Assembly (NCBI RefSeq): GCF_009866805.1
Contig: NZ_SIZW01000043.1
Coordinates: 248,001-312,000, forward strand
Direction: 5' to 3'
DNA: 64,000 nt
From: Schauerella aestuarii
GTDB lineage: Bacteria; Pseudomonadota; Gammaproteobacteria; Burkholderiales; Burkholderiaceae_B
This document shows positions 63,218 to 64,000 of the stretch, piece by piece. Each line of letters opens with the position of its first letter. Positions within the stretch are counted from its first letter, which is position 1. The position numbers and the translations under genes were made by a program. Below the pieces are notes generated by a model. That model was given only the letters and a program-made list of their open reading frames with translations, was not told the origin of the DNA and made no database searches.

Positions 63218-64000
63218 ATGAACGTTCTTCTTGTCTATGCTCACCCCGAGCCTCGCTCCCTGAATGGCTCGCTCAAGGATTTCGCCACGCATCGCCTGCA
63301 GCGCGCAGGCCACACCGTTCAGGTTTCCGACCTGTATGCCATGAAATGGAATGCGGTGCTGGATGCGGGCGACAACACGGCCGCAGCGCCAGGCGCGCGC
63401 TTCGATGCATCGCAGGACTCGAAAGCGGCGTTTGAAGCCGGCACCCAAAGCGCGGATATTGCGCACGAGCAGGACAAGCTGCGCTGGGCCGATGTGGTCA
63501 TCATGCAGTTTCCGCTGTGGTGGTTTTCCATGCCGGCCATCCTCAAGGGCTGGATCGAACGGGTGTATGCGTGCGGCTTCGCTTACGGCGTTGGAGAACA
63601 CTCCGACAGCCATTGGGGCGACCGCTACGGCGAAGGCACCCTGGCCGGCAAGCGCGCCATGCTGGTCGTCACGACCGGAGGCTGGGATTCGCACTATGGA
63701 CCCCGTGGTATCAACGGGCCGATCGACGACCTCCTTTTCCCGATTCAGCACGGCGTGTTGTTCTACCCGGGTTTCGATGTGCTGCCGCCGCATGTGATCT
63801 ATCGCACCGGCAAGATCGACGAGGACGGATTCGAGCGGGTGAGCGAAGCGTTGGGCAAGCGTCTGGATACCCTGATGAGCACTGCGCCCATTCCGTTTCG
63901 CAAACAGAATGCCGGGGATTACACCATTCCCGCGTTGACGTTGCGCGCCGGACTGGCACCCGATCGTGCTGGGTTTGACATTCATCTGGCGCAAAACTGA
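63218..64000 (+). CDS. NAD(P)H quinone oxidoreductase, flavodoxin-like fold
   Basis: 260 residues of the Flavodoxin_2 (NQO1/MdaB/KefF) family, FMN or FAD dependent two-electron reduction of quinones. N-terminal MNVLLVYAHPEPRSLNGSL, then VVIMQFPLWWFSMPAILKGWIERVYACGFAYG, the family signature, and TTGGWDSHYGPRGINGP. The ATG at 63218 follows a GGAG. The stop is the last codon of the window, so downstream genes are unseen. Probably induced by quinone or electrophile stress through the divergent LysR (inference). Confidence 0.92.
   Translation: MNVLLVYAHPEPRSLNGSLKDFATHRLQRAGHTVQVSDLYAMKWNAVLDAGDNTAAAPGARFDASQDSKAAFEAGTQSADIAHEQDKLRWADVVIMQFPLWWFSMPAILKGWIERVYACGFAYGVGEHSDSHWGDRYGEGTLAGKRAMLVVTTGGWDSHYGPRGINGPIDDLLFPIQHGVLFYPGFDVLPPHVIYRTGKIDEDGFERVSEALGKRLDTLMSTAPIPFRKQNAGDYTIPALTLRAGLAPDRAGFDIHLAQN

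Overview
The window is a 64 kb, GC-rich, densely coded piece of a beta-proteobacterial chromosome. The order Burkholderiales, probably family Alcaligenaceae (Bordetella/Achromobacter relatives), is suggested by the conserved gene orders hda-HAD-pcnB-folK next to purM, tsaE-amiC / mutL-miaA, and glyQ-glyS-gmhB-plsC-ygjP, together with a Bug-type (TctC) solute-binding protein and many LysR regulators and CoA-handling enzymes. The family assignment is inferred from gene content, not from a search. No phage, transposase or CRISPR array was seen; almost every gene is intact.

Layout. 1-2191: end of pgl and complete edd (Entner-Doudoroff pathway). 2236-8876: housekeeping genes (def, gloA, and the leftward operon glyQ-glyS-gmhB-plsC-ygjP), with a small 34-bp tandem repeat between gloA and ygjP. 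9071-13738: an enoyl-CoA hydratase, a class I Fe-S fumarase, and a coupled FAS1-like hydratase plus CaiB/BaiF CoA-transferase, which together look like dicarboxylate/CoA-thioester metabolism. 13802-15973: a TonB siderophore receptor. 16405-20361: an XRE-cupin regulator, MHS transporter, FAD amine/amino-acid oxidase and small cupin, a likely amine or amino-acid catabolic cluster. 20419-24273: a B12-type radical SAM protein with unusual cysteine spacing, and a LysR regulator divergent from a class D beta-lactamase. 24270-28742: folK, pcnB, HAD phosphatase, hda, purM. 28825-35844: MFS transporter and an iron block (TonB receptor with STN domain, fecR, fecI, a PadR regulator and a siderophore-interacting ferric reductase). 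35868-41912: miaA, mutL, dedA, amiC, tsaE. 42038-47547: fumC, an AEC transporter, a Bug protein, ybaK, pbpG.

47962-56013 is the most interesting region: a leftward operon for a TRAP transporter (dctP, fused dctQM), a VOC-fold protein, a RuBisCO-like protein with its catalytic lysines conserved, a DUF1537 sugar-acid kinase and an SDR-fold protein lacking its catalytic triad, divergent from a LysR regulator. It has the logic of a carboxylated-sugar-acid catabolic pathway: uptake, phosphorylation, then RuBisCO-like C-C cleavage. 56131-64000: tRNA-Arg(CCT), an MFS transporter with a small membrane ORF, a three-subunit membrane-bound gluconate-2-dehydrogenase-type complex (Tat-exported small subunit, GMC flavoprotein, triheme cytochrome c), and a LysR regulator divergent from a flavodoxin-fold quinone reductase.

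Functional links: gluconate-type oxidation in the periplasm and Entner-Doudoroff enzymes in the cytoplasm suggest a sugar-acid based lifestyle. Two fumarases of different oxygen sensitivity, two siderophore receptors and several organic-acid uptake systems fit an aerobic, soil- or host-associated generalist.
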